DNA from: Vigna angularis
Lineage: Eukaryota > Streptophyta > Magnoliopsida > Fabales > Fabaceae
DNA length: 64,000 nt
NCBI RefSeq assembly: GCF_016808095.1
Contig: NC_068977.1
Location: forward strand, 23,585,364-23,649,363
Direction of reading: 5' to 3'
This document shows positions 11,972-23,282 of the stretch, in pieces. Position numbers and translations under genes: made by a program. Each line of letters starts with the position of its first letter. Positions within the stretch are counted from its first letter, which is position 1. The notes beneath the pieces were generated by a model. That model made no database searches, was not told where the DNA came from, and saw nothing but the letters and a program-made list of their open reading frames with translations.

Positions 11972-12505
11972 AATCTCCCCTTTTTTGATGATGATCAAAA
12001 ATCCATTTTTAAAAGCAAGTTTGGGTTATCTGCAAAAGATACAAACTGACAGACAACAATAAGAGTTAGTAGTAACTGCACATAATTCTCCCCCTTTTTG
12101 ATCATAAGCAAAAAGAGTTATAATGCTCCCCCTTAATATGAGTTCCCCCTCAATTAAACAGTGTATGTACTAAAACAATAGAGCATTTTATTCATGAAAA
12201 CATTAAAGATTACAAGGGCACATAAAAAGACATGAAACTGATAAAACATCCTAGGAATTCAAAACAAACAAACATGAAAGCACACTAACATAAAAATCCT
12301 AAATCTAAAATTCAGGACTTGGTGGTCTCTTTGGAGGTTGGAGATTAAAGTGACTTTCAATGTTTCCAATGCGAGTATCAAGGTCATTGAACTGGTCGAT
12401 CACAAATTCTTCATGATTTTGTTGCCACTCATATATTTGTTCAAAGTGAGTATGTTGAAAGAGACGTATATCCTCTAGTTGTTTTGACAGATTTGCAAAA
12501 TGCTC
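11972..12505 (-). mobile_element. SIRE-like element 3' internal region
   Basis: It contains several CTCCCCCTTTTTGATCAT blocks, which on the minus strand are purine tracts. At 12305-12529 there is an open frame of 74 codons rich in Gln, Glu and His that looks coiled-coil, resembling the region downstream of pol in SIRE-type elements. It is truncated: pol and the 5' LTR are absent, and the frame runs into the duplicated RLP flank at 12506. Confidence 0.5.
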
Positions 12506-12927
12506 CTCTACAAAATGAAACCGTAGCACAATGTATTATATTATAAATGTCTGAGTGGAATTAAACCTACAATAAATAGCTCACGGTATTAGAAATGTCT
12601 AAGTAGAATTAAACCTACAATATCTTGTGTTATGTTGTGTTCTAAGAGATGTGTACACCCTTAACGACTATACTTGCAAGTTTAATACCTTTACATATAG
12701 AACAGAATTCAAATGTTGATTTAAAGATTAGAGAGTTGCACCATCTTCTGTTAACCAATTCTTAATTATTCATGTATTCACACAAAATAATGTTATTTAT
12801 TGCAAAAGGAAAAAACAACAAAAGGACACAAGCATAATAACGAGTTAGCTAATTCATAAAAGAAATATGTATATATAGCAAACGAAACACATTTCAAAAT
12901 ATAGGTACACAATTCAAGTAATTATAT
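12506..12927. repeat. RLP upstream-flank repeat, copy B
   Basis: Nearly identical to 9812-10232, from CTCTACAAAATGAAACCGTAG to ATAGGTACACAATTCA. It sits between the truncated SIRE-like element and copia remnant 1. A more divergent relative is at 33880-34140. Confidence 0.85.
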
Positions 12928-12930
12928 AGT

Positions 12931-13108
12931 TGAAAATAAAACTAATTTATTATTCTCAATCATGAAAAATACATTCTCATTATTTGTAATATTGTAATTT
13001 TCCTAAAAAGGAAAATAGGAAAACTAGAAAAACAAAATAAAATAAAAGATTATATATTTATTTTCTCTAATTAGGAAGATTCTAAAGATATTTTCTCTAA
13101 TTACAACA
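12931..13108 (-). repeat. 3' LTR of copia remnant 1
   Basis: Starts TGAAAATAAAAC on the plus strand and ends ACAACA next to an ACTCCCTATC purine tract (minus strand GATAGGGAG). It matches the LTRs at 34286-34440 and 37572-37670 of copia remnant 2, sharing the GAAAAATACATTCTCAT block. Confidence 0.65.
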
Positions 13109-15523
13109 CTCCCTATCAAGTGGGTAAATGAATATCAATCATTTTCAATTTGCCTACAAGATCTTGAAATCTACCCGGAGCAAGCTCTTTTGTAAACATA
13201 TTTGTTATTTGATGTACTGTAGGAATATGAGTTGTAATCACAAATCCTCTGTCAAGATTATCTTTGATTAAATGTTTGTCATTTTCAATGTTTTTAGTTC
13301 TGTCATGTTGTACTGGATTATGGCTATACTCATAGTAGACTTATTGTCACAGTATAGTTCCATCGGGTTCTCCACTTTGACTTTAAGATCATCCAAAATG
13401 ATTTTCATCCAGAGTCCTTCACACATTCCTCGAGCAAGGGCTCGAAATTCAGCTTCTGTACTAGAACGAGATACTCTATCTTGCTTTTTGCTTCTCCATG
13501 TTACCAGACTATCTCCAAGAAATACACAATACCCAGAAGTAGATTTTCTATCAGTAATAGAATCTGCATATTCCGCATCAGTATATATCTTCATAGTCAA
13601 TGTGTCTTCCCTTTTGAATAATAACCTCTTTCCTGGACTTGACTTCAAGTATTAGAAAATTTTGTCAAATGCTTGCATGTGTCTCTCTCTTGGATCATGC
13701 ATAAATTAGCTCACTACACTCACAGCATAAGCAATGTCTGGTCTTGTGTGTGATAGATAAATCAATTTTCCTACCAATCTCTAATATTGGGAGCACTTTC
13801 TTCACTTCCAATTCTGTGATTATGTTCTATAGGAATTGTTGAGGTTCTACATCATAACTATCCTGTTTCTTTGAGGAGATCAAGTACATATTTCCTTTGG
13901 GAGATGAAAATTTCGTTCTTGGAATAGGCAACCTCTATTCCAAGAAAATATTTGAGTTTTCCTAGGTCTTTCATTTCAAATTGAGCTGGCAATTTATCTT
14001 TCAATGCCAATTTTCTTGTTTCATCATCTCCTACAATAATCATATCATCCACATAGACAAGTAATAGAGTGAGTTTACCTGTAGAAGAGTGTTTTATGAA
14101 TAGAGTATGATCTCCTTGGCTTTGTCTGTATCCTAAGGAAACCATTGCTTTTGTAAATCTTCCAAACCATAGGGGATTGCTTAAGACCATATAATGCTTT
14201 CTTCAGGAGGCATACCTTGTTTCTTTCATTTTTCACTTCAAAACCTGGGGAAATCTCCATGTAAACTTTCTCATCTAGATTTCCATGAAGAAAGACATTC
14301 TTCACATCTAGCTGGTGTAATTCCCATCCAAAATGGGCAGCCAAAGAGAGAATAACTCGAACTGTATTCATCTTTGCCACTAGGGCAAATGTCTCCTCAT
14401 AGTCAATCCCATATGTTTGGGTATATCCTTTTACCACTAATCTAGCTTTATATCTTTCTATTGTCCCATCTGTCTTATATTTTACTATGAATATCCATCT
14501 ACAGCCTACTATCTTCTTGTCTCTTGGCTTATCAACAATCTCCCAAGTTGAATTTCTTTCTAATGCATTTCATCTCTTCTTTCATGGCTTGATTCCAATG
14601 TTCAATTTTCATGGCCTCCTAAATTGAGGTAGGAATTTTTGTGGCATCAATAAAACTTCTATGCTTATCAAAGAGATTGTTAGTGCAAACATACTGAGAA
14701 ACAAGATATTTAGCACATGATTTTCTTCCCTTTCTTAATGCAATGAGTGAATCCTCAGTAATACTTACCTCCTCCTCATTGATATCTTCAAGGATCCTCA
14801 CCTCCAGATTAGACAATTTTATTTGCTCGAGAGTCGAAGTGAGTTGTTTTCTTCTTTCATATTTGTTGCCAAAAAATCTGTCTTCTTCCTCACTATGGAC
14901 TATGGTAGCTTCATTGCTCAGGTCTTGGACATCCTGCAGAGACAAACGTGGTAATGACAAGAAGGAGAGTTCATCCACTTCAAGTGTTTTCTCCCCCTGA
15001 AGTAGTAGACTATATAAAAGGATTGTGTTTCATGAAAGGTGACATCCATGATGATAAAGACACGACGACTTTGAGGATGATAACAATTGTACCATTTTTT
15101 ATTAGAATGATACCCAATAAAGACACATTTAAGAGCTTTGGAATCTAATTTACCACAGTTAGGATGATGAGAGTGAACAAAAACAACACATCCAAAGACT
15201 CAACTGTAGACTCATTATTATGGAAGAAGAAGGAACAAAAGACAATAGAGACTCTATAGAACTAATGTCATTTAAGATACGAGTGGGTAACCTATTGATG
15301 AAATATGTGACAGTTAACATAGTTTAAGCAGAGCTCTAGTTACTTCAAGAAGATGACAATTCTTTCTTTCAGCAACCTCATTTTGTTGAACGGTGTTAAC
15401 ACATGTTAGTTCATGAACAATACCTTTATGAGACAAAAAATTAAGAAATTCATAATTTACATATTCAGTACCATTAAGAAAAATCGCAATTACATAAGGC
15501 CAAAATTTGTATGTAATGTCCAA
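13109..15523 (-). pseudogene. Ty1/copia remnant 1: integrase end, reverse transcriptase, RNase H
   Basis: Minus-strand copia pol in many broken frames. RNase H is at 13268-13648 with the motif KSTSGYCVFLGDS. Reverse transcriptase is at 13858-14437 with the catalytic YVDD box. The linker between integrase and RT is at 14619-14978, and the end of the integrase core (EVAERKN) is at about 15314-15523. Stops and frameshifts separate all parts, and gag and the 5' LTR are missing. It belongs to the same family as copia remnant 2 at 34286-37670, whose sequence it follows closely. It cannot encode a functional element. Confidence 0.85.
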
Positions 15524-15783
15524 AATCTGTACATAAAAGGATGTTACATACGAATTACATTCAGAAAAAAATTCGTATATAAAAATGACATAACTAAGTT
15601 ATATACGGATAGTGCTGAATTACTAGTGAACTCTAACGCTGCACAATTTGTTGAACCAAAAAACAAAAGTTAATTTCAAAAGTTTATACTTAAAAGTATC
15701 TCAATTATGGCAATGCAAATATCATGGTAGGTATATATGTTTAGCACAAATAAAATGGTGGCACCATCCTTAGGCATTAAAGT
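15524..15783. other. Unassigned DNA between copia elements
   Basis: No recognised gene. It includes repeated ACATACGAATT/TACATAAAAGG words. Its last five bases, AAAGT (15779-15783), are the left target-site duplicate of the copia element that follows. Confidence 0.6.
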
Positions 15784-15936
15784 TGTTGAATATAGTAAAG
15801 AAGATTAGGAGAAACCTCCCTTATGTGTTTAGCATACACATAGGGTGGTTTATTTATAATGTAAGATAAGGGTTAAACCCTAAATACAGAATGGGCTAAG
15901 CCCAATTAACAGAAACACACAACTTAACATCTAACA
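15784..15936 (-). repeat. Copia 3' LTR, 153 bp
   Basis: The stretch around 15863-15936 is repeated almost exactly at 22264-22318 plus 23286-23302, once the CACTA insertion is removed. The polypurine tract CTTGAGGGGGAG (minus strand) directly adjoins at 15937-15949. Confidence 0.85.
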
Positions 15937-15943
15937 CTCCCCC

Positions 15944-18657
15944 TCAAGCTGGAGCATATAAATAATATGTTCCAAGCTTGTTACAAAGATAGTCAATTCT
16001 AGGTCCTCGTAAGGACTTGGTGAATATGTCTGCCAACTGGTTGCTTGAGTTAACGAACTCAGTCTTGATATCTCCGGATATGATTTTTTCTCTAATAAAA
16101 TGACAATCAACTTCAATGTGCTTGCTTCTCTCATGGAAGACAAGGTTAGAGCTAATATGAAGAGCAGCTTGATTATCACATATAAGTGTCATGTGAGTGA
16201 CATCTCCAAATTTCAATTCATTAAGTAATTGTTTAAGCCACACAAGCTCGCAAGTAGCAGATGCCATAGCTCTATATTCTGCTTCTGCGCTGGACCTTGC
16301 CACAACACTTTGCTTCTTACTTTTCCAAGATATCAGGTTGCCACCAATAGAGACACAATATCCAGAAGTAGACCTCCTATCAGAAGGGGAACCAGCCCAA
16401 TCAACATCTGAATAGCAAACGATTTTTGTATCGGTGTTAGGGCCATATAGCAAACCTTTTCCAGGTGATCCTTTAATATACTTCAGTATGCGAACAACTG
16501 CATTCCAATGGTCTTCACACGGGGAGTTTAGAAATTGACTCACCACACTAACTGCGAAGGAAATGTCAGGACGCGTAACAGTAAGATAGTTTAATTTACC
16601 AACTAATCTTCTGTACCGTTCAGGATCTGAGAAAGGCTCCCCCTGATTTGGTAGGAGTTTGATGTTAGGGTCCATAGGTGTCTCAACAGATTTACAGTTC
16701 ATTAACCCTGTTTCCTCCAAAATGTCTAACGCATACTTCCTCTGAGATATAACAATACCATCATTGGATTGTGCTACTTCAATACCCAAAAAGTATCGGA
16801 GTTTGCCAAGATCTTTGGTTTGAAAATGATGACAAAGGTGTTGTTTCATCTGAGAGATGCTGAGATAGTCACTTCCTGTGAGAACAATATCATCGACATA
16901 CACTATTAAGTAAATACATCCAGCACTTGAGTGGCGATAGAACACTAAATGATCCGCTTCACTGCGAGACATACCAAATTGTTGAACAACACAGCTGAAT
17001 TTACCAAACTAGGCCCGAGGAGATTGTTTTAGGCCATATAAGGATTTGCGAAGACGACATACCAATCCAGATGACTCCCCCTGAGCAACAAAGCCAGACG
17101 ATTGCTCCATATAAATTTCTTCATGCAAATCACCATTTAGGAAAGCATTTTTGACATCAAGTTGGTAAAGAGGCCATTGTCGAAGAACAGTCATGGCAAT
17201 GAATAGGCGAACATAGGTCATTTTTGCCACTGGAGAAAAAGTATCACCATAATCCAAACCAAAAATCTGTGTGTAGCCTTTGGCAACCAGTCGAGCTTTC
17301 AGACGATCAATTGTGCCATCAGGGCCAACCTTGATAGCATACACCCACCTGCAACCAACAACAGACTTTTCAGATGGTAATTGGACAAGCTCCCAAGTTC
17401 CACTTTTCTGTAAAGCACTTAATTCATCCAGCATAGCTTGACGCCAGCCAGGATGAGTTAAGGCATCACCCACAGATTTAAGAATTGACCCAGAAGAAAT
17501 GGATGAGAGACAAGTGTAAAAAGATGGAGATAATTTGTGATAACTAAGAACAGTATAATGGGGGGAAGGGTTACGGGTAGAGCATATACCTTTACGGAGG
17601 GCAATAGGCAAGTCAGACTCAGTTGCTGGAGCCGGAGGAGACACAGGAGGCGACACTGGAAGTGAGTCATGAGGGAGACAAAGACGAAGACTATAAACCT
17701 GAAGGGGTGGTGGTGAAGGACAATCCTGTGGTGAATGAGAGTCTAAAGAAGGAGGAGACAAAATGGGTGGAGCATCACCAGGAGGATCACAGATAAGAGG
17801 AATATCAACAGTAACAGGGAGAGGTACAGAACTAGAAGATAAATGTGTAAAGTAAAAAGAAGATTCATCAAAAGTGACATCAGTAGAGATAAAATGACGA
17901 TTGAGGGAAGGGGAAAAACACTTATAGCCCTTTTGTGACCGTGGAAATCCTAAGAAAACACATTTGTGAGACCTAGGAGATAACTTATCAAGACCAGGAG
18001 TAAAATCATGAACAAAACATGTAGACCCAAAAACTCTAAGAGGTAATGGATGCAGAGGGTCTTGAGGAAATAAGATAGAATGAGGGATTTTGTTCTCTAG
18101 GACGAAAGATGGCATGCGGTTGATACGATAACATGCCGTGAGAACAGCATCACCCCCAAAACATGAGGGTACTTGACCATGAATGAAAGGGTATGAGTTG
18201 TTTCAATAAGGTGTCTATTCTTACGCTCAGCCACCCCATTTTGTTGAGGGGTATAAGCACATGAGGTTTGGTGAAGAATGCCATGAGAAGCCATAAAATG
18301 TTTAAACTATTGAGAAAGGTATTCACGACCATTATCACTGCTAAAGTGCGAATAGAAACCCCAAACTGAGTTTTTATTTCATTGAAAAAATTTTGAAAAA
18401 TAGAAAACAACTCAGAACGATTCTTCACGAGAAACAACCAAGTACATCTGGAATAGTCATCAATAAAGGTAACAAAATACTGAAATCCTAAAGTTGACTT
18501 AACACGACTAGGTCCCCAAATATCAGAATGAACCAATGAAAATGGGGATGACGCTCGTTGTGAAACATTACGAGGAAAGGAACTACGAGTATGTTTACCT
18601 AACTGACAAGACTCACACGACAAACTTGATAATTTGGACAGACTCGGAACAAGTTGC
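15944..18657 (-). pseudogene. Copia pol (integrase, RT, RNase H), inactivated
   Basis: The best-kept copia pol in the window. The integrase core occupies about 18100-18600, with the zinc-finger tail CESCQLGKHTRSSF at its start and the HSDIWGPS and TFIDDYSR motifs. Reverse transcriptase and RNase H lie at 15944-18115, with YVDD and STSGYCVS boxes and the final NQLADIFTKSL. From 18115 to 15944 one frame is open except for a single Trp-to-TAG change at about 17006-17008. At least two frameshifts break the integrase near 18100-18320. It is therefore a pseudogene, though younger than remnants 1 and 2. Confidence 0.9.
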
Positions 18658-18679
18658 TGCACAGTACCAAAACAAAGGG

Positions 18680-18906
18680 CATTACCGACGGCCTACATCC
18701 GTCTGAAACAGCAAAAAAGTCGCCGGTAATAAGCATTACCGACGGATTCGCGACAGTCAATTGCCCGTCGATAAATCGTTTGTCGCAAACCATTACTGAC
18801 GGCCTTTGCCCTTCGGTAATTACCGAAGGCCAAAAGCCTTCGGTAATTACCGAAGAGCAAAAGCCTTCCGTAATTACCGAAGGGCAAAAGCCTTCCGTAA
18901 TTACCA
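18680..18906. repeat. CACTA subterminal hairpin repeats
   Basis: Tandem units of about 27 nt of the form AAAAGCCTTCGGTAATTACCGAAG. Each folds on itself and they read similarly on both strands, which creates false open frames on both strands. Such arrays are expected transposase-binding regions in CACTA elements. Confidence 0.8.
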
Positions 18907-19671
18907 AAGCATAAAGGCCCTAGTTTCCTTCCACTAGTTTAGATTATGAAGTTTTTTATGACATCAAATCAAACTAACCACTGATATTTTTACTGGAGAA
19001 GGACAGTTGAAAACGAGATATCAAATGATATTGCATAATATATTTGTAGTGTTATACATAAGATACTTGCTGCCACAACACTACAACTTGTAGTGTTTTA
19101 CATAAGATACTTGTTGCCACAAAATTACAACACTACAACTTCTTACACTTCAGTACATAGGAAAAACATTTAAAATCTACTTCTAAATAAGAAAACAACT
19201 GAAGATTCTCTTCAAAAAGACCTAACTGATTCGGGCTCTGAAAAATCTGTGGTATTTTGGAAAGTAGTTGAAGACTTGTTAAATCCTTCCCATCCTTTTA
19301 CTAAACAAGTGTTTCATCCCTTCCTTGCAGCCAAATTGCAACATCTGCACCAAAAAAATCACTTATATAAAAAGAGAAAGTAAAAGTGTTTCCAAATCCT
19401 TCTAACATTTTAATTAATACCAAAATTTATAGCTTCAACTTTTTTTATCGTTTATTATACGTTTATTAATACCAAAATAATTATAAGAACATAATGTAAT
19501 ATATAATACTTTATTAGTAGCAGAACCTGTTAAAGATTATTAAACTTTAAGTTCATCAAATAAAAAGTCAAACAACTTTACTCCAAATGCATGATTTTGG
19601 AACAAAAAATTAGTTAATCATTTTCAATAGTTAAAAGAGACTTAATACAGTTTTTAATAAAACCTTAAGAC

Positions 19672-19674
<3 letters not shown>

Positions 19675-19737
<63 letters not shown>
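19675..19737. repeat. (TA)n microsatellite inside the Pack-CACTA
   Basis: About 63 bp of TA repeats with one interruption, in the unassigned left interior (18910-20340) of the CACTA element. Nothing else was recognised in that interior part. Confidence 0.9.
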
Positions 19738-20348
19738 AGAGTTTTGTTTTCCTTATTTATCATAAATTTTTTTTTATTAGTCTAAAACTTTGAACAGAGA
19801 GAAGTTAAGCACATTTATACCAAATCATGCCACGTTTTCCTTCTCACTCCATCTAAAATCCCACCTTTCTTTTCAAATTAAACACACCAAGCATAGTCAA
19901 TTTATTGAACTTTGAGATGTCCATTTTGTTTTCAAGTGAAGAGGATTGGAACCAGGAAGAACGTGGGAAACTTTATTTCAGATAAATACTGAGGGCGCAA
20001 GTGTAATTTACTTCATATAAAAGAGACTACATAAACTCAAATATCCTAACAAGTAGCACTTTAGTAACTGATAGTAGTGAGACATAAAATGCAAATGCAA
20101 AATAGATGTGCCTATGCACACAAGTTATTGTAAATTTCTCAACTAATTAAACATTAAAAAACAAGGAACAATAGTTACCTTGAACAATTTGACAAAGCAA
20201 TTGCAACAACACTGCCTCTGGTGCATCAAGAACAACATTGCTTACACTTTTAGGAGAAATCACCTAGTGTTGTGCAAGCCAATGAGTGTTTTCTTAGTGA
20301 AAGCATTAAATTTTCAACGACAGGCTAACATTAAGGGTGTAATGTTCA

Positions 20349-20511
20349 TGGTACCTCTAGATTGTAGAGTGTCGGTCCCTTCCTAATTCTGCCAGAAATA
20401 TTGTAATGGGAACCATGGCATGGACAAAACCATCCGCCAAAGTAACCAACATTTGGCAAGGGAATGCAACCCAGATGTGTGCATACCCCAACAGAGAATC
20501 GATAGCATAAC
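20349..20511 (-). pseudogene. Captured fragment of mitochondrial Rieske iron-sulfur protein
   Basis: On the minus strand it encodes [20 protein letters not shown], then CPCHGSHY and [14 protein letters not shown], the cluster-binding core of the ubiquinol-cytochrome c reductase Rieske subunit (complex III). Both ligand motifs CTHLGC and CPCHGSH are complete, with two Cys and two His. A plausible splice acceptor (TTTTCCAG) stands at the 5' edge, and homology stops after EVP, before the usual C-terminal strand. Only about 50 residues of a roughly 200-residue mature protein remain, inside a CACTA element, so this is a captured genomic fragment that retained intron DNA. It is unlikely to be functional unless fused by splicing. 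Confidence 0.85.
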
Positions 20512-21292
20512 CTGGAAAAGATAAACTTAAACCAATTAACCCATGAAAAAGTAAGCGTTAAAACTAAGAGCATAACCCAAAGAATCAACAAATGCACAAA
20601 GCTCAATTAAAACTACAAAACCAAAAACCCTAAATTAACATAACATACAACAGCATATTAGGCCCACCGTAACACACAAATCTTCTTAAGGAATAACAAA
20701 TTCAAGAATACTTTGCAAGAAAGTATTCATCCAGTGACACAAGAGTGGTAATGTCACCAGAAAGGAACTAAACTTCCATCATAGAAGCAGAATAAGTTAC
20801 CTTTAATCAGAATGGGTTAAAATTGTATAGACAGGGAACATATGACCTTGAAACATTTAGCTACAACGAGGTTGTATAAATTTCCTCAAAGCAGTGGAAT
20901 ACAGAAAACTCCAACCAAATGTCATCCAAGAATTAAAAAGAGAAGAAAAAAAAAATACCAAACAAAATCAAGATATCAAATAACAGAGGAAAACACGAGA
21001 ACGAATCCCACATAATCTTCTAAGAAATAAACATCCATGAAAAATCCAAAAACTATCATCCAAAGGGAACAAAGAACGTCGCAATCCACAAAGGCGAACT
21101 GCCTCCGAATGCTGTAACCTACTTATGTAAACCAGCCACAAGTACATCAATTATATAAAAATTTGAGCTTTAAATGAGAAATAAGCATAAAAAAGCATCC
21201 AAACAAAAAAAAAATACGAGCGAAACAAATCATTCAAAGCTTCGAATGAATCCATAAAGGGAGACAAATGAGAAGGGAACCCAAAAGACAGA

Positions 21293-21560
21293 ATGGTGGG
21301 CCTCTTCCTCCCTTCCCTCAACCTCTGTGGTCCAATTGATTATCTCTCCCCACTAGTGTACCTCCGCTTCCTTGACCTCCACGAAAATCGCTCGAACTCC
21401 TCTATCTTTCCCACAATAACTTCTTTAGCGAGATTTCGTAGCAGATATCCTCCCTCTGCCTCCTTCTCCGCCTTGACATCTCCGACAACAACATCCACGA
21501 CCCAATCCCAAACCAAGTCGCCAAACCAACACCACTTCACTGCAAAGCCCTCAACACGCC
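21293..21560 (+). pseudogene. Captured fragment of LRR receptor-like kinase (PXC1-like)
   Basis: The first frame reads VGLFLPSLNLCGPIDYLSPL and then LRFLDLHEN, and a second frame from about 21418 reads CLLLRLDISDNN. Both are ectodomain LRRs of the PXC1/At2g36570 type of receptor-like kinase, as I remember that family. A frame change around 21400 and an in-frame TAG near 21438 break it. After about 21530 the similarity fades. It lies inside the Pack-CACTA, on the opposite strand to the Rieske fragment. Naming to subfamily is from memory and tentative. Confidence 0.6.
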
Positions 21561-21949
21561 AACCCTCAACAACCCCCACCACTATCGCAACACTCACAAG
21601 GACCAAAACACAAACCCTAGCCGCAAACCAGCCACCAACGAATCGCCGTTAGCGTCCACAACAGCAACCGCTTCAAACTGCCTTAGGGCGACAACCTCAA
21701 GCTTCAAACCAACGAACCGCTTCAAACAGAGAGTAGGGAATGGAAGAGCGCCACCCAGCAACAAACCTCCGTCAGCGTCCACACCACCAAACTCGTGCCG
21801 TCAAACCACAGCGTCGAACCAGATGACTGCCACCAAAGATGCAACCCTAAGTCAAGAGTGAGTTCGACGAATAAGGGATAGAGTTCTGCTTTTGGGAAAT
21901 TTGGGGAATTTGAGCAACATGTACTCAAATTTTGAACTTAAAACATCGG

Positions 21950-22050
21950 AGGCATTACCGTAGGGCAAAAGCCCCTCGCTATTCAATTTTACTAATACAT
22001 TACCGAAGGCATGAAGGCCGTCGGTAATAAGCCTTCGCTAATACGTACTT
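21950..22050. repeat. CACTA right subterminal repeats
   Basis: Degenerate GCATTACCGAAGGCATGAAGGCCGTCGGTAATAAGC-type hairpins mirror the left-end array of the same element and precede the terminal TTGTAGTG. Confidence 0.75.
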
Positions 22051-22062
22051 TTATTGTAGTGT

Positions 22063-22263
22063 GCAGTTTGGTAAGACTGGGATGACCTAATTGAGCATGA
22101 AGAAGGGATGGTGACTCCATGATTACGCCAACATGTGGAGAAGGGCTGAGATGATATAGGCCATGAGACTCACATCCTGTGCCAATCATGTGTTTCGAAC
22201 TCCGGTCCTGCAACCAAACAGAATCTTTGGTAAAAGAAATAACACAATTAAGGGAACGAGTTA
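22063..22263 (-). pseudogene. Copia pre-integrase domain remnant
   Basis: Encodes the HAQLGHPSLTKL motif of the GAG-pre-integrase domain on the minus strand and continues into 18654 once the Pack-CACTA is removed. Directly upstream, at about 22264, the sequence jumps to the 5' LTR stub. This is a deletion junction that lost gag, protease and the primer site. Confidence 0.8.
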
Positions 22264-22318
22264 GATAAGGGTTAAACCCTAAATACAGAATGGGCTAAGC
22301 CCAATTAACAGAAACACA

Positions 22319-23282
22319 CACTACAAAAAATATTAATATTACCGACGGATCAATATCCGTCAATATATCTTAATTTCCGACGGAATTACCGACGGTATTT
22401 TTATGTGCATTACCGACGGATTTACCGAAGGCTTTTGGCCGTCGGTAAAAAGAGCGGGATTTTTCCCGCCCATTATTTCGTGGATGACATTACCGAAGGC
22501 TTTTGGCCGTCGGTAAAAAATCAGAATTTTTCGAAACCAGTTCGCATCCAGTGCCAATATATGTGGGTAAACGAAGTATTTCTCCTCTCATTTCAATCAG
22601 TAAAGAAATCTCCACCTGCTCTCCACCGTCACTGCCCTCCACTGCCGCTGTCCTCCACCACCGTTGCCCTCCACCACCGCTGCTCTCCACCACCGCTGCT
22701 TTCCACCGCTACTCTCCATCATCGTTGCTCTCCACCGTCACTACCCTCCCGCCGCTGCCCTCCCGCCGCTGCCCTCCACCACCGCTTCCCTCCACCACCG
22801 CTGTCCTCTACCATCGTTCTCTCCACCACCGCTGCCCTCTACCACCGTTCTTTCCACCACATTGAAACGATTAGAAACATTTATCTTACAAATCTGAGAA
22901 TTGCAGAAAAACTCTCCATGATTCACTATAATTTTAACTATTGAAAATAAATTGGTTGTTTGATACTTTGGAAACTAGTTTGTTACTCGCGTGATGCCGT
23001 TTTGGTGGTGGAGTTCGTGGAAATGGAAAACAAAATTTACACAGCGACGAAGGAAGAGGTAAAAGATGAACCAGGTCGCGACATTTACCAACGGATTTAC
23101 CGACGGCCAAAAGCCTTCGGTAATTACCGACGGCCAAAAATCCGTCGGTAAAGTTTACCAACAACGTTTTTACCAACGGTATTTTGGCCGTCGGTAAGCC
23201 ATCGGTAAATGTTAATTACCGACGGATTTTATACATTACCGAGGAATTATGACCGTCGGTAATTTCAATCATTCTTGTAGTG
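22319..23282. mobile_element. Non-autonomous CACTA element, 964 bp
   Basis: Starts CACTACAAAAAATATT and ends TTCTTGTAGTG. The flanking 3-bp repeats ACA (22316-22318) and ACT (23283-23285) differ by one base. Removing the element restores the copia LTR as it reads at 15911-15930. Both ends are filled with ACCGACGG / TTTTGGCCGTCGGTAA hairpins. The centre holds a CCACCACCGCTGCCCT-type minisatellite (22617-22860). No transposase is encoded. Confidence 0.92.
22617..22860. repeat. CCACCACCGCTGC minisatellite
   Basis: About fifteen degenerate 15-16 bp units rich in CCACC and CGCTGCCCT. The tract is C-rich on the plus strand and therefore open in several frames. Those open frames (for example 22405-22944) are repeat artefacts. 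Confidence 0.8.

Larger units (their letters stand above)
18658..22062. mobile_element. Pack-CACTA element, about 3.4 kb
   Basis: It is inserted in the copia pre-integrase domain with a 3-bp TGC duplication (18655-18657 and 22063-22065); removing it restores the copia sequence exactly. The right end is TTGTAGTG; the left end (ACAGTACCAAAAC) is a slightly decayed CACTACAA. Both ends hold clusters of TTACCGAAGG...CCTTCGGTAA hairpin repeats (18680-18905 and 21950-22045). No transposase is present. The interior carries two host gene fragments (Rieske, 20349-20511 minus; LRR receptor kinase, 21293-21560 plus) and a (TA)n tract. Confidence 0.9.

Noticed and set aside
18599..18914. Repetitive open frames on both strands
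   Set aside because: Caused by the 27-nt hairpin array of the CACTA end, which reads similarly on both strands.
22405..22944. Pro/Ser-rich open frames of up to 179 codons
   Set aside because: Several frames are open at once over a degenerate minisatellite; no start context or homology.
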